Shown here: piece after piece, positions 1-7,160 of the stretch | How positions within the stretch are numbered: the stretch's first letter is position 1 | Layout: each line of letters begins with the position of its first letter | NCBI RefSeq assembly: GCF_009937975.1 | Contig: NZ_AP018441.1 | Coordinates: forward strand, 62,001-126,000 | Length of the DNA stretch: 64,000 nt | Direction: 5' to 3' | Source of the DNA: Undibacterium sp. YM2 | GTDB lineage: Bacteria > Pseudomonadota > Gammaproteobacteria > Burkholderiales > Burkholderiaceae_D | Program-made: the position numbers and the translations under genes | The notes under the pieces: model-generated | What the model saw: only the letters and a program-made list of their open reading frames with translations | What the model was told of the DNA's origin: nothing | The model's database searches: none

Positions 1-409
1 CTTTCAACGTCATGTACTTGGCAATCGCATAGTCTTCACAATCACCACCCCAGGATGCGATAAATTCTACCGGGGTCGCCCAATAATCATTGACGCCCCA
101 GTGTTCCTGATCAGTGAAGTAGGGTACGCGGTTATAAAAATCATTCACCTGCCGCAAGACCGGCATTTCATAAAGCCCATCGACAGAGCGTGCTACATTT
201 TTGGCAAAGTCCTTGCCTGCAGTGGCTTTGATCCTGTTGATGGCAATCTGCATTTGTGTCAGCCGACGCGGCCCTTCAGCGCCAAAGCGTTTGTGCACAT
301 GCTCAATCAGGCCTTGCGAAAAATCCACCAAACCAGATACCACTGCCGGGCTCATGAGGCCCAGCAGTAAAAACAGGCTGGCAGCGATTTTCGCATCCTT
401 ACTGCGCAT
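1..409 (-). CDS. Transglutaminase-like cysteine peptidase (BTLCP/LapG-like), 3' part cut off
   Basis: The reverse strand reads from an ATG at 409 to the window edge without a stop, giving the first 136 residues. The first 25 or so residues form a signal peptide with a hydrophobic run (ASLFLLLGLM). Near the cut end is WGGDCEDYAIAKY, the Cys-containing active-site segment of bacterial transglutaminase-like cysteine peptidases (DUF920), whose best-known member LapG cleaves surface adhesins in the periplasm under c-di-GMP control. The His and Asp of the triad lie outside the window. The family is clear from the motif; the LapG role is inference, because no LapD or large adhesin gene is visible here. 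Confidence 0.75.
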   Translation of the reverse strand, partial: MRSKDAKIAASLFLLLGLMSPAVVSGLVDFSQGLIEHVHKRFGAEGPRRLTQMQIAINRIKATAGKDFAKNVARSVDGLYEMPVLRQVNDFYNRVPYFTDQEHWGVNDYWATPVEFIASWGGDCEDYAIAKYMTLK

Positions 410-545
410 GGGTGGTTGATCTGGTAAGCATGAACAAGAGCAACAGTGTAGCTGTTTCTAGTGCCGCAATACCCGGATTTGTGGCTTTAAAAATTGTCAG
501 ATGAAAATTGTTAGAATAGATCATCTCCCTCCTCAAGGAAAAGCC

Positions 546-1592
546 ATGTCAGAAAGTCAGCAAAACTGGATAGATTTACGCAGTGACACCGTCACCCGCC
601 CTGGTCCTGCCATGCGTGAACTCATGCACACCGCCGAACTCGGTGATGATGTGTATGGTGATGACCCCACCGTCAATCGCCTGCAAGACTATGCCGCCGA
701 CCTGTTTGGTTATGAAGCTGCCCTGTTCGCGCCATCCGGCACGCAAAGCAATTTGCTGACCCTGCTAGCGCATTGCGCCCGTGGTGATGAATATATCGTC
801 GGGCAAGAGGCACACACCTATAAATACGAGGGCGGTGGTGCCGCCGTGCTGGGCAGCATACAACCACAACCCCTGACCAACCAGGCAGATGGCAGCATAG
901 CCCTGGACGATATCGCCAATGCCATCAAGCCAGATGACTTTCACTTTGCCCGCAGCCGTTTGCTGGCACTGGAAAACACCATAGGCGGCAAGGTACTGCC
1001 ACCTGCCTATATAAAAGCTGCCACCAGCCTCGCCCATGAGCGCGGCCTGGCCACCCATCTGGATGGCGCACGCATATGCAATGCCATCGTCAAGCTGGGC
1101 ATCAGCCCCAGGCAGGCAGTGCTGGGATTTGACAGTGTTTCGGTCTGTTTGTCCAAGGGGCTGGGCGCACCTATAGGTTCTGTACTGTGTGGCAGTCATG
1201 ACTTGATCGCTCAGGCCAAACGCTGGCGCAAGATGCTGGGTGGTGGCATGCGCCAGGCCGGTATGCTCGCTGCTGCCGGTCTGTATGCGCTGGAGCGTAA
1301 TATTGCGCGTCTGGCAGAGGACCATGCCAATGCAGAACGTCTGGCGAATGGCTTGCGCCAGATCAGCGCCTTGCAAGTGCAAATGCCGCAAACCAATATC
1401 GTCTATGCCGACCTGCCCGCTACGGCCTGTGCCGGGCTGGCAGAACTCTTGCGCGAAAATGGCATCCTCGCCAGGGTCACCCCGCACATGCGCATGGTCA
1501 CCCATCTCGATGTCTCGGCTGCCGATATCGATAAAGTACTGTCAGTATTCCAGACTTACTTCAGCAAACATCCCGGCGTATCGGCTATCTGA
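546..1592 (+). CDS. ltaE: Low-specificity L-threonine aldolase
   Basis: PLP enzyme of fold type I that splits L-threonine or L-allo-threonine into glycine and acetaldehyde in the cytoplasm. The 348-residue product begins with the family signature [16 protein letters not shown] and [12 protein letters not shown]. It carries [10 protein letters not shown] and the PLP-lysine segment [12 protein letters not shown], and its length is normal. The ATG at 546 is chosen over one at 501 because AAGGA lies just upstream of it and the protein then starts next to the conserved domain. The gene ends 8 bp inside the convergent gene at 1585. It looks monocistronic. Confidence 0.93.
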   Translation: MSESQQNWIDLRSDTVTRPGPAMRELMHTAELGDDVYGDDPTVNRLQDYAADLFGYEAALFAPSGTQSNLLTLLAHCARGDEYIVGQEAHTYKYEGGGAAVLGSIQPQPLTNQADGSIALDDIANAIKPDDFHFARSRLLALENTIGGKVLPPAYIKAATSLAHERGLATHLDGARICNAIVKLGISPRQAVLGFDSVSVCLSKGLGAPIGSVLCGSHDLIAQAKRWRKMLGGGMRQAGMLAAAGLYALERNIARLAEDHANAERLANGLRQISALQVQMPQTNIVYADLPATACAGLAELLRENGILARVTPHMRMVTHLDVSAADIDKVLSVFQTYFSKHPGVSAI

Positions 1593-2595
1593 CATCCTGC
1601 ATGGGGCTGTACAGGATGATGCGGCTGACATGCAGGCTGGTCTGGTTTTCGCAGAGTCTTGCATGATCCACATAGGGCAGGTTACTTAGCCCCAGCCCGA
1701 GGTTGCTTTGCGGGTATTTAGCCTTGATGATGACATTGAACAGGCTCAGGCACTGGTGCAAATGACGCTGTCTTGCCTGTGAGAGATTTTCCAGGCTGAA
1801 GCTGACAGAGTTTCTCTCATGGGCCTGCCCCGGTTTCTGCTTTATCGATACCGGGAAAGAGACGCTGTTATTATTTGCGGCATTGGTGATGGTTTGCAGC
1901 CAGCTACGGGTAGCTGCGTCATACACAATACGGCAGCTCAGGATATCACCAGGTTTAACTGGCATGCTCGGCCCGCCAAAGCAGGTTTGCGCAGTTTTTT
2001 GTTCGCCGCCTGCATGCACATACTGACCACACACCCACCAACCCGCATGATGTCCTGTGCCAGGTGTGGGGCTATAGCTGAGTACTGCCTGCAAGCCGCC
2101 ATCCATACTTGCTGGACTGGTATCCTGACCAGGCCGCAGGCAGGGCCACAGATACGCATGTGCCTGCTCACTGCTCAGAAAAGGGACTTGTAGCTGCGCC
2201 TGTACTGAAATCCAGTTATTCCCGGGTGCTGCGGTAATACTCAGTTTGCTGTCCGGTACCGCCGGTTTCTCAAAACAGTCGGCACCTGGCTCTGCATGCA
2301 GTGCAGGTGACCCTGAGAAAAAGACTGCATCGCCCGCATGCAAGACCTGATGGTGATACATGATGGCATAATGTTTGACGTAAAAGAAAAAACTGATGCG
2401 GTCATCTGCTGCCGCAAATGCCTTGGCTTCTGCCAGCGTCATGCATGACATGCGGCAGACTTCGAGATGATGGCTGTCTTCATCAAGTACTGCCATGCCG
2501 CCTATTCTTTGCCATTGCAGGCCGGGCTCTTCTGGCGCAAAAATAACCAGAGGATCAATTTCATCGGCAACGAGTAATTTTTTGTCTGTCATCAT
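1585..2595 (-). CDS. Hypothetical protein, 336 aa
   Basis: I do not recognise this protein. It is 336 residues, starts MMTDKK at 2595, has no signal peptide or membrane span, and is rich in His, Ser and Gln. The middle holds aromatic- and glycine-rich stretches (GTGHHAGWWVCGQYV) followed by PGDILSCRIVYD, somewhat like a beta-sandwich of the concanavalin or peptidase G1 type; this is only a fold guess. It is the last of three minus-strand unknown genes (3552 to 1585) divergent from the FHA/sigma-54 regulator at 3741, so it may belong to the same accessory region. Its 3' end overlaps the convergent ltaE by 8 bp. Confidence 0.6.
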   Translation of the reverse strand: MMTDKKLLVADEIDPLVIFAPEEPGLQWQRIGGMAVLDEDSHHLEVCRMSCMTLAEAKAFAAADDRISFFFYVKHYAIMYHHQVLHAGDAVFFSGSPALHAEPGADCFEKPAVPDSKLSITAAPGNNWISVQAQLQVPFLSSEQAHAYLWPCLRPGQDTSPASMDGGLQAVLSYSPTPGTGHHAGWWVCGQYVHAGGEQKTAQTCFGGPSMPVKPGDILSCRIVYDAATRSWLQTITNAANNNSVSFPVSIKQKPGQAHERNSVSFSLENLSQARQRHLHQCLSLFNVIIKAKYPQSNLGLGLSNLPYVDHARLCENQTSLHVSRIILYSPMQDVR

Positions 2596-2663
2596 GTTCT
2601 ATCCTGATTTTGTCAGATGCCTGCATTATTTTTATCGTGCTTCACCACATGGCACAGCTACCC

Positions 2664-2957
2664 TCAAGCTGTATTGCCATCACTTTTTCGGCGGTAAAAA
2701 TTCGTTTTCATCCCTGCGATGGCAGGTGCTGACTTATCCGGTTTGCGTCTGTCAAAACCAGTCCTGGCACCAGAAAAAAGATTACGGAAACTCTCTACGG
2801 CAGCCTCCTCCTCAGCCTCGCTAGGCGTATGTTCGCCAAACAGATTGGCTTGCAACCTCAGCATGGGCGGCAGGCAATCCTGGAACAGCGCAAAGTCTGC
2901 AACAGGATCAAGTTTCAATAGCATCTCTGCATTCACGAATTGCTGTGCGGGCTTCAT
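2664..2957 (-). CDS. Hypothetical protein, 97 aa
   Basis: Small unknown protein of 97 residues. The ATG at 2957 is chosen over one at 2984 because AGGAG stands six bases before it. The sequence is acidic in the middle (PSEAEEEAAVESF) and basic at the end (FDRRKPDKS, FYRRKSDG), without membrane segments. It lies between two other unknown genes on the same strand, 43 bp after the gene ending at 3001 and 68 bp before the one starting at 2595. This fits a three-gene operon reading away from the regulator at 3741. No function can be assigned. Confidence 0.55.
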   Translation of the reverse strand: MKPAQQFVNAEMLLKLDPVADFALFQDCLPPMLRLQANLFGEHTPSEAEEEAAVESFRNLFSGARTGFDRRKPDKSAPAIAGMKTNFYRRKSDGNTA

Positions 2958-3000
2958 ACGTGACTCCTGGAAGAATATAGGCATGGCTGGTTGCTCCGGA

Positions 3001-3552
3001 TTATTTGCAAAACAGGGCGTGCTGCATCATCCCCAGGTCCAGCATGTCTTGCGCCGTCCTGCCGGGCTTGACGGCAGATTTGCGGGCCGGTGTGACTGGC
3101 GCAACTGGGCTTGCTGGCTGTGCTTCAGGCGCAGTGTCGTTTTTCTTTTCTGGTTTCAGGCTGACCGTGGTGGACCATGGTGTATCTTTTGATGCCCAGG
3201 TCGTGGCCCACAAGGCATAAGGCACTTCCAGCACTGAAGGTGCCGGTTCTGGCAAGGGGCGCAAACGCATATGGGTGGATGTGTGCACAGCCGCCGACCA
3301 GGCAGCATGCGGGTCCTGCGGGCGGGTCACTGGAAGCTGCGTCACCGTACCTATGCTGGACCAGCCCCAGCTAAGTCTGGCGCGTTCTACATTCTTTTGT
3401 ATCAGTACACCGCGGGTTTCATTGTAATAAACATCGTCTGTCAGCAGGCGCATGGCAATATTGCGCGCCAGCCTGGCCTTCAGGGCCATTTTGCTGAGCA
3501 GCATGAATAACAGCAGATTAAGAGCAACTAACAAGATTTCAGTGGTAGGCAT
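3001..3552 (-). CDS. Hypothetical membrane-anchored protein, 183 aa
   Basis: Unknown protein with one N-terminal membrane helix (ILLVALNLLLFMLLSKMALKA) and a long soluble C-terminal part rich in Pro and Ala, ending in a Lys-rich stretch. The start is the ATG at 3552, with AAGGAG seven bases upstream; longer readings would run into the neighbouring promoter. It is the first gene of a minus-strand trio (3552, 2957, 2595) and is divergent from the sigma-54 activator at 3741, with about 190 bp between them. The context suggests a link to that regulator, but no domain is recognisable. Confidence 0.6.
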   Translation of the reverse strand: MPTTEILLVALNLLLFMLLSKMALKARLARNIAMRLLTDDVYYNETRGVLIQKNVERARLSWGWSSIGTVTQLPVTRPQDPHAAWSAAVHTSTHMRLRPLPEPAPSVLEVPYALWATTWASKDTPWSTTVSLKPEKKNDTAPEAQPASPVAPVTPARKSAVKPGRTAQDMLDLGMMQHALFCK

Positions 3553-3740
3553 GATGTTCTCCTTCAGGTGGCAAGTACTTTCACTTGCGCAATGCATGCC
3601 TATTTGCAAACGCCGTGCCAGCATGCCTTCCCTAGGGAGAAGTCTGTTTTTTAGACCCAATTGACATGTAAAGCATACAAATTTACATTGGCGCTTTACA
3701 CTGTCGCTTACATTCAAGCAAGAGCTACGCTGCAAACACA

Positions 3741-5261
3741 ATGACCGATACCGACTACACCCTGACCTCACCCCTGGCTAAACTGGCCGACAATGCGTCT
3801 GCCCTGTTGGGCCTGACTATCATCTGGCATCCGGACAGCCAGCGCATCGGTGAACAGTTCATGGCCAGCAACCCTGACGGCCAGGTCGAGATCAACCGTT
3901 TCCTGCCGTTATTCCGTCATCCCGGCAAAGATGGCCTGCCGCTAGGCTATGGCGGCATCTCGCGTGACCCTGTGCGCATCAGCCGCGATGCCGGTGACAA
4001 CATCCTCATCACACCACCTGCCAGCCGCATGGTAGTTGAGGTCAATGGAGCAGAGATCAGCGCACCCGTGGCACTCAGCCGTGAGCAGATAGAAGCAGGC
4101 GTCATCCTTGGCCTGGGCCGCGCCATTGTGATTTGCCTGCACTGGATGCGCTGCCTGCCCAAACACAATCCTGCATTGGGTTTCATAGGCGTAGGTAGCG
4201 CCGCCATCGTCGCCCGCGACCAGATACGCCAGGTCGCCGGGACTGAGTTACCCGTCTTGTTGCTGGGTGAAACCGGCACGGGCAAAGAAATTGCCGCCCG
4301 CGCCATCCACGCCTACAGCAAGCGCGCCAATGCAGAGCTGGTCAGTGTCAACATGGCCGCCCTGAATGAAGCCCTGGCCGCTGCCGATTTGTTCGGTGCC
4401 GTCAAAGGCGCCTACACAGGCGCACAAAACGCCCGCAAAGGCCTGTTTGCTGAGGCAGAAGGTGCAACTCTCTTCCTCGATGAAATAGGCAATACCCCTG
4501 CCAGCATACAACCCATGCTCTTGCGCGTGCTTGAGAACGGCGACTACCGCCCGCTAGGTGCCCAGCAAGACCAAAAGTCCAGCGCCCGTCTGATCGCCGC
4601 GACCGACCAGGATTTATATAGCGAAGGCTTCAACCAGGCTCTGTTGCGCCGCCTCGAAAGTTTCATCATCCACCTGCCACCGCTACGCGCCCGCCGTGAA
4701 GACATAGGCGTCTTGCTGCTGCACCTGCTCAGCAATAGCAAACTGCCCAACGACATAGGCACCAGTCTGCCGGTAGCATTGGTCAGTGAATTTGCCAATT
4801 ACGACTGGCCAGGCAACATCCGCCAGTTGTCCCACGTCCTGCGCCGCGCTCTGCTTGCCCTGCAGCTCGGCGAGGTGCCACAACTCGCCAGCCTCGTCAA
4901 AACCACCCACCAGGCTCCATCCAGCGTGGCACAGGCCAACATAAGCACAGACAGCAAATTCCCTCAGCCAGCGACACCCCGCAAAAAATTGGCCGAACTC
5001 AGCGACGACGACGTCCTGCGAGCGATGGAAAACAACGACTGGTATATACAGGGTGCAGCACAAGAACTCGGCGTCTCACGCCCCTCAATGTACAAGCTGC
5101 TCGACAACCACAGCCAGATACGCCGCGCCGAACAGATACCCACAGAAGAAATTCGCCAGTCACTGGAAACCAGTGCTGGCGATGTAGAGGCTTGCGCCGC
5201 TTTATTGAAAACGCCTAGTGAGGCGTTGAGGCGGTATTTGAAGGTGGTGGGGATATTCTAG
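3741..5261 (+). CDS. Sigma-54 dependent activator with N-terminal FHA-like domain
   Basis: Transcription activator of 506 residues. Residues of about 20-125 look like a degenerate FHA phosphothreonine-binding domain (GYGGISRDPVRISRD, then a beta-strand pattern to VEVNGAEIS). Residues of about 150-380 are a sigma-54 AAA+ domain with Walker A GETGTGKE, the loop GAYTGA (Tyr where most members have GAFTGA), Walker B TLFLDEIG and the R-finger region. The C-terminus has a Fis-type helix-turn-helix (AAQELGVSRPSMYKLL). An FHA input implies that a Thr phosphorylated by a Ser/Thr kinase controls it; the kinase at 11874-14102 is the obvious candidate, which is inference. It stands alone on the plus strand, facing the peptide array that ends at 5299. 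Confidence 0.85.
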   Translation: MTDTDYTLTSPLAKLADNASALLGLTIIWHPDSQRIGEQFMASNPDGQVEINRFLPLFRHPGKDGLPLGYGGISRDPVRISRDAGDNILITPPASRMVVEVNGAEISAPVALSREQIEAGVILGLGRAIVICLHWMRCLPKHNPALGFIGVGSAAIVARDQIRQVAGTELPVLLLGETGTGKEIAARAIHAYSKRANAELVSVNMAALNEALAAADLFGAVKGAYTGAQNARKGLFAEAEGATLFLDEIGNTPASIQPMLLRVLENGDYRPLGAQQDQKSSARLIAATDQDLYSEGFNQALLRRLESFIIHLPPLRARREDIGVLLLHLLSNSKLPNDIGTSLPVALVSEFANYDWPGNIRQLSHVLRRALLALQLGEVPQLASLVKTTHQAPSSVAQANISTDSKFPQPATPRKKLAELSDDDVLRAMENNDWYIQGAAQELGVSRPSMYKLLDNHSQIRRAEQIPTEEIRQSLETSAGDVEACAALLKTPSEALRRYLKVVGIF

Positions 5262-5298
5262 GACGTTATCCCAAGTTAAGATTCCCGTTGAATCAGAT

Positions 5299-5448
5299 TC
5301 AACCACCGTGACCAGCTTCAACATCAACTTCAGGTCCGCCTGCGACGCTCAAGACTTCATTGTCGGTCAGAACGCACATTTCGAGTTCTTGGGCAGGCTG
5401 TTGCTGTTTGATTTCAATGTCAGATGCCTTCAGTTCGGTGTTTTTCAT
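5299..5448 (-). CDS. Double-glycine leader peptide, array copy 8 (last)
   Basis: A 49-residue precursor. Leader: MKNTELKASD at the start and LTDNEVLSVAGG at residues 28-39. The tail after GG is PEVDVEAGHGG, 11 residues. AAGGAAG precedes the ATG. The leader pattern L-T-x-x-E-V-L-x-V-A-G-G is the kind cut by C39 peptidase exporters, and such an exporter is encoded at 8476. It is very similar to copies 6 and 7, so a recent duplicate. An 8-bp inverted repeat (5287-5303) overlaps its stop codon. The function of the released peptide is unknown. Confidence 0.8.
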   Translation of the reverse strand: MKNTELKASDIEIKQQQPAQELEMCVLTDNEVLSVAGGPEVDVEAGHGG

Positions 5449-5528
5449 GGTCTTCCTTAAGTAGTTGGTTGTTTGCAAGAACAGCCTCGGATTTGACTAA
5501 GGCATGTTGTGCCATAGTTTGGATCTGA

Positions 5529-5675
5529 TCAACCGCCACCCACTGAAATATCTACCTCAGGCCCGCCCGCCACGCTCAAGACTTCATTGTCGGTCAGGGC
5601 TCGCATTTCGAGTTCTTGGGCAGACTGATGCTGTTTGATTTCAATGTCAGATGTTTTCAGCTCGGTGTATTTCAT
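5529..5675 (-). CDS. Double-glycine leader peptide, array copy 7
   Basis: A 48-residue precursor beginning MKYTELKTSD, with LTDNEVLSVAGG before the predicted cut and the tail PEVDISVGGG (10 residues). It has the same codon pattern and leader as copies 6 and 8. The ATG at 5675 is preceded by AGGAAA. It lies 80 bp upstream of copy 8, and that spacer is itself a repeat of the spacer between copies 5 and 6. Processing by the neighbouring C39 exporter is inferred from the leader motif. Confidence 0.8.
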   Translation of the reverse strand: MKYTELKTSDIEIKQHQSAQELEMRALTDNEVLSVAGGPEVDISVGGG

Positions 5676-5759
5676 AGTTTTCCTAAAGAGTGGTTAACGA
5701 GTTGCCTGTAATTTCTTTAGCTTGGATGTTAAAGTTCTTTACTAAAAAATATGAATATA

Positions 5760-5906
5760 TTACCCGTTACCTGAACCAACATCGCACTCAGGCCCGCCTG
5801 CAACGCCTAGGACTTCCTCTTCGCTTAGCGTACGCATTTCGTGCTCTAGAACAGGCTGTTGCTGCTTGATTTCAACGTCAGATGTTTTCAGTTCAGTGTG
5901 TTTCAT
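5760..5906 (-). CDS. Double-glycine leader peptide, array copy 6, with a cysteine in the tail
   Basis: A 48-residue precursor beginning MKHTELKTSD, with LSEEEVLGVAGG and the tail PECDVGSGNG. It is the only copy with Cys in the tail, where the others have Val or Ile. It ends in a single G rather than GG. AAGGAAA precedes the ATG at 5906. The rest of the leader is nearly that of copies 7 and 8, so the change at the third tail position is recent. A Cys could allow dimerisation or modification; that is speculation. Confidence 0.8.
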   Translation of the reverse strand: MKHTELKTSDVEIKQQQPVLEHEMRTLSEEEVLGVAGGPECDVGSGNG

Positions 5907-5986
5907 GGTTTTCCTTAAGTAGCTGGCTGTTTGCCAAAAAGGTCCCGGATTTGACTACGGCATGTTGTGCCATAGCTTGGATTTGA

Positions 5987-6142
5987 TTAGCCGCCTGTGC
6001 CGGATTGAACGTCAATTTCAGGACCGCCAGCGATGTTTAGAATTTCATCATCTGTCAACACGCGGACTTCGGCTTGCTGTGTCGTTTGAGCATCCAAACT
6101 GTCCGATGCTGTTTCAGAAATTGTGATAGTAGTTTTTTTCAT
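5987..6142 (-). CDS. Double-glycine leader peptide, array copy 5
   Basis: A 51-residue precursor. The ATG at 6142 is preferred to upstream starts because AAAAGGAG lies six bases before it. The leader is rich in Thr and Ser (MKKTTITISETASDS) and ends LTDDEILNIAGG; the tail is PEIDVQSGTGG. The leader N-terminal half is unrelated in sequence to copies 6-8 while the last 12 residues before the cut are conserved. This is what one expects if the exporter reads only that part. Confidence 0.8.
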   Translation of the reverse strand: MKKTTITISETASDSLDAQTTQQAEVRVLTDDEILNIAGGPEIDVQSGTGG

Positions 6143-6227
6143 GCCTACTCCTTTTAAAAATATTCTTTTTTCATTCGCTTGATTGAGCTTGATTAACTGA
6201 ACTTCATCTGCAGCCAATTATTTAGCT

Positions 6228-6395
6228 TCAGCCACCGCCCGCAGAGACATCTACTTCCGGTCCGCCAGCAACTATTCGAATTTCATCCTCTGTTAAAGAG
6301 CGTAGATCCTGTTCCTGATATTGTTTGGTTTGTGCACTGTCAGTGTCTGCCCTGTTTAATATCGAATCGTTGCGCTTCCTTTCAGTGATTTTCAT
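6228..6395 (-). CDS. Double-glycine leader peptide, array copy 4
   Basis: A 55-residue precursor beginning MKITERKRND, with LTEDEIRIVAGG before the predicted cut and the tail PEVDVSAGGG. Its ATG at 6395 lies inside the 3' end of copy 3 (14-bp overlap), with the ribosome site AAAGGGG within the upstream coding sequence, so translation is probably coupled. The leader is more charged than in copies 6-8. Confidence 0.8.
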   Translation of the reverse strand: MKITERKRNDSILNRADTDSAQTKQYQEQDLRSLTEDEIRIVAGGPEVDVSAGGG

Positions 6396-6573
6396 AGCCA
6401 CCCCTTTGAAGATCAGTTCCTGTTCCCACTTCAATTTCAGGCCCACCTGTTACTCTCAAAATTTCTTTTTGGGATAAAACACGCATTGTGTGCTCTATAC
6501 ATGATTGATGTGGATCATCAAGAGCGCATTTTGTTAATGGTAAAGATGTCGCAGTTTGAGTGATTTTCTTCAC
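6382..6573 (-). CDS. Double-glycine leader peptide, array copy 3, with extended tail
   Basis: A 63-residue precursor beginning MKKITQTATS and ending its leader with LSQKEILRVTGG (Thr in place of Ala before GG). The tail is longer than most: PEIEVGTGTDLQRGGYENH, 19 residues. The extra nine residues are encoded by the DNA that also holds the ribosome site and first codons of copy 4, so the extension may come from loss of an earlier stop codon. Copy 1 shows the same arrangement. Confidence 0.78.
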   Translation of the reverse strand: MKKITQTATSLPLTKCALDDPHQSCIEHTMRVLSQKEILRVTGGPEIEVGTGTDLQRGGYENH

Positions 6574-6611
6574 GAAACTTCCTCTCCATTGTTGATTTAA
6601 TAGATGATGAA

Positions 6612-6779
6612 TCAGTCTTGACCGGTTCCCACTTGAACTTCGGGGCCGCCAGTAACGCTCAATAATTCGCGGTCAGTAAGAACACGAATTTTTTCATCTT
6701 GAATTGGGTGATTTTGTGTGACGTAGTTGTCAGCCTTGTTAAGTGTTAAATTGTCGAGTGCTCTTTCAACGACTTTCAT
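6612..6779 (-). CDS. Double-glycine leader peptide, array copy 2
   Basis: A 55-residue precursor beginning MKVVERALDN. The leader ends LTDRELLSVTGG and the tail is PEVQVGTGQD, which lacks the usual glycine end and stops right after the GTG segment that copies 1 and 3 read through. The ATG at 6779 is preferred over another six bases upstream, since AAAGGA then has normal spacing. It overlaps copy 1 by 14 bp, suggesting coupled translation. Confidence 0.78.
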   Translation of the reverse strand: MKVVERALDNLTLNKADNYVTQNHPIQDEKIRVLTDRELLSVTGGPEVQVGTGQD

Positions 6780-6966
6780 ATTCATTCCTTTGAAGATCAG
6801 TGCCAGTTCCTACTTGAACTTCAGGTCCGCCAGCCACACTGAGTACTTCCGCATCTGACAGCATTCGCATCATGTTGCAGGGATGCTGATCCTGAAGATT
6901 TTCTGTAGCAATGCGTTTTGATTTGTTGAATTGCGAAAGCAATGTTTCGCCAGGGATATGATGCAT
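6766..6966 (-). CDS. Double-glycine leader peptide, array copy 1 (first), with extended tail
   Basis: A 66-residue precursor, first in the minus-strand array. The ATG at 6966 has GGAGG directly upstream, so it is chosen over 7056. It begins MHHIPGETLL, ends its leader with LSDAEVLSVAGG, and has a 19-residue tail PEVQVGTGTDLQRNEYESR that matches the extended tail of copy 3. Its 3' end contains the ribosome site and start of copy 2. The promoter should lie in 6967-7160, shared with the divergent exporter genes. Confidence 0.78.
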   Translation of the reverse strand: MHHIPGETLLSQFNKSKRIATENLQDQHPCNMMRMLSDAEVLSVAGGPEVQVGTGTDLQRNEYESR

Positions 6967-7095
6967 TCTTCCTCCAGTATGTTGAGAGAATTCAGCTTGC
7001 AGATGCATAGCATGTGTAGAACACACGATGGTTTGCGTGGGGAAAGATATAGTCAAAAAATGTTAATTGCAAGAGCCTGAACAAAATTATTATTT

Positions 7096-7126
7096 GTCAG
7101 ACTTTGCGGTATATTGTTAGTCTGAC
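7096..7126. promoter_or_regulatory. 8-bp inverted repeat in the peptide/exporter divergent region
   Basis: GTCAGACT (7096-7103) and AGTCTGAC (7119-7126) form a perfect inverted repeat with a 15-base centre. It lies in the 194-bp gap between the first peptide gene (start 6966) and the exporter adaptor (start 7161), 35 bp before the adaptor start. The position suits an operator controlling one or both directions; it could also be an mRNA hairpin in the adaptor leader. No GG-N10-GC sigma-54 element was seen in this gap. Confidence 0.4.
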
Positions 7127-7160
7127 TTTGTTCTCTTTCTAACCTTATGAAACCTTACGC

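Noticed and set aside
765..1505. Long antisense open frame inside the threonine aldolase gene
   Set aside because: A shadow of GC-rich coding sequence; the sense protein has all family motifs and the antisense product has none.
5287..5303. GTTGAATC-A-GATTCAAC inverted repeat as terminator of the peptide array
   Set aside because: The arms overlap the stop codon of copy 8 and no T-run follows on the minus strand, so a terminator is not supported; kept only as a note in that entry.
7081..7160. Sigma-54 promoter between the peptide array and the exporter
   Set aside because: Looked for on both strands because of the nearby activator; no GG-N10-GC element with TTGC was found.
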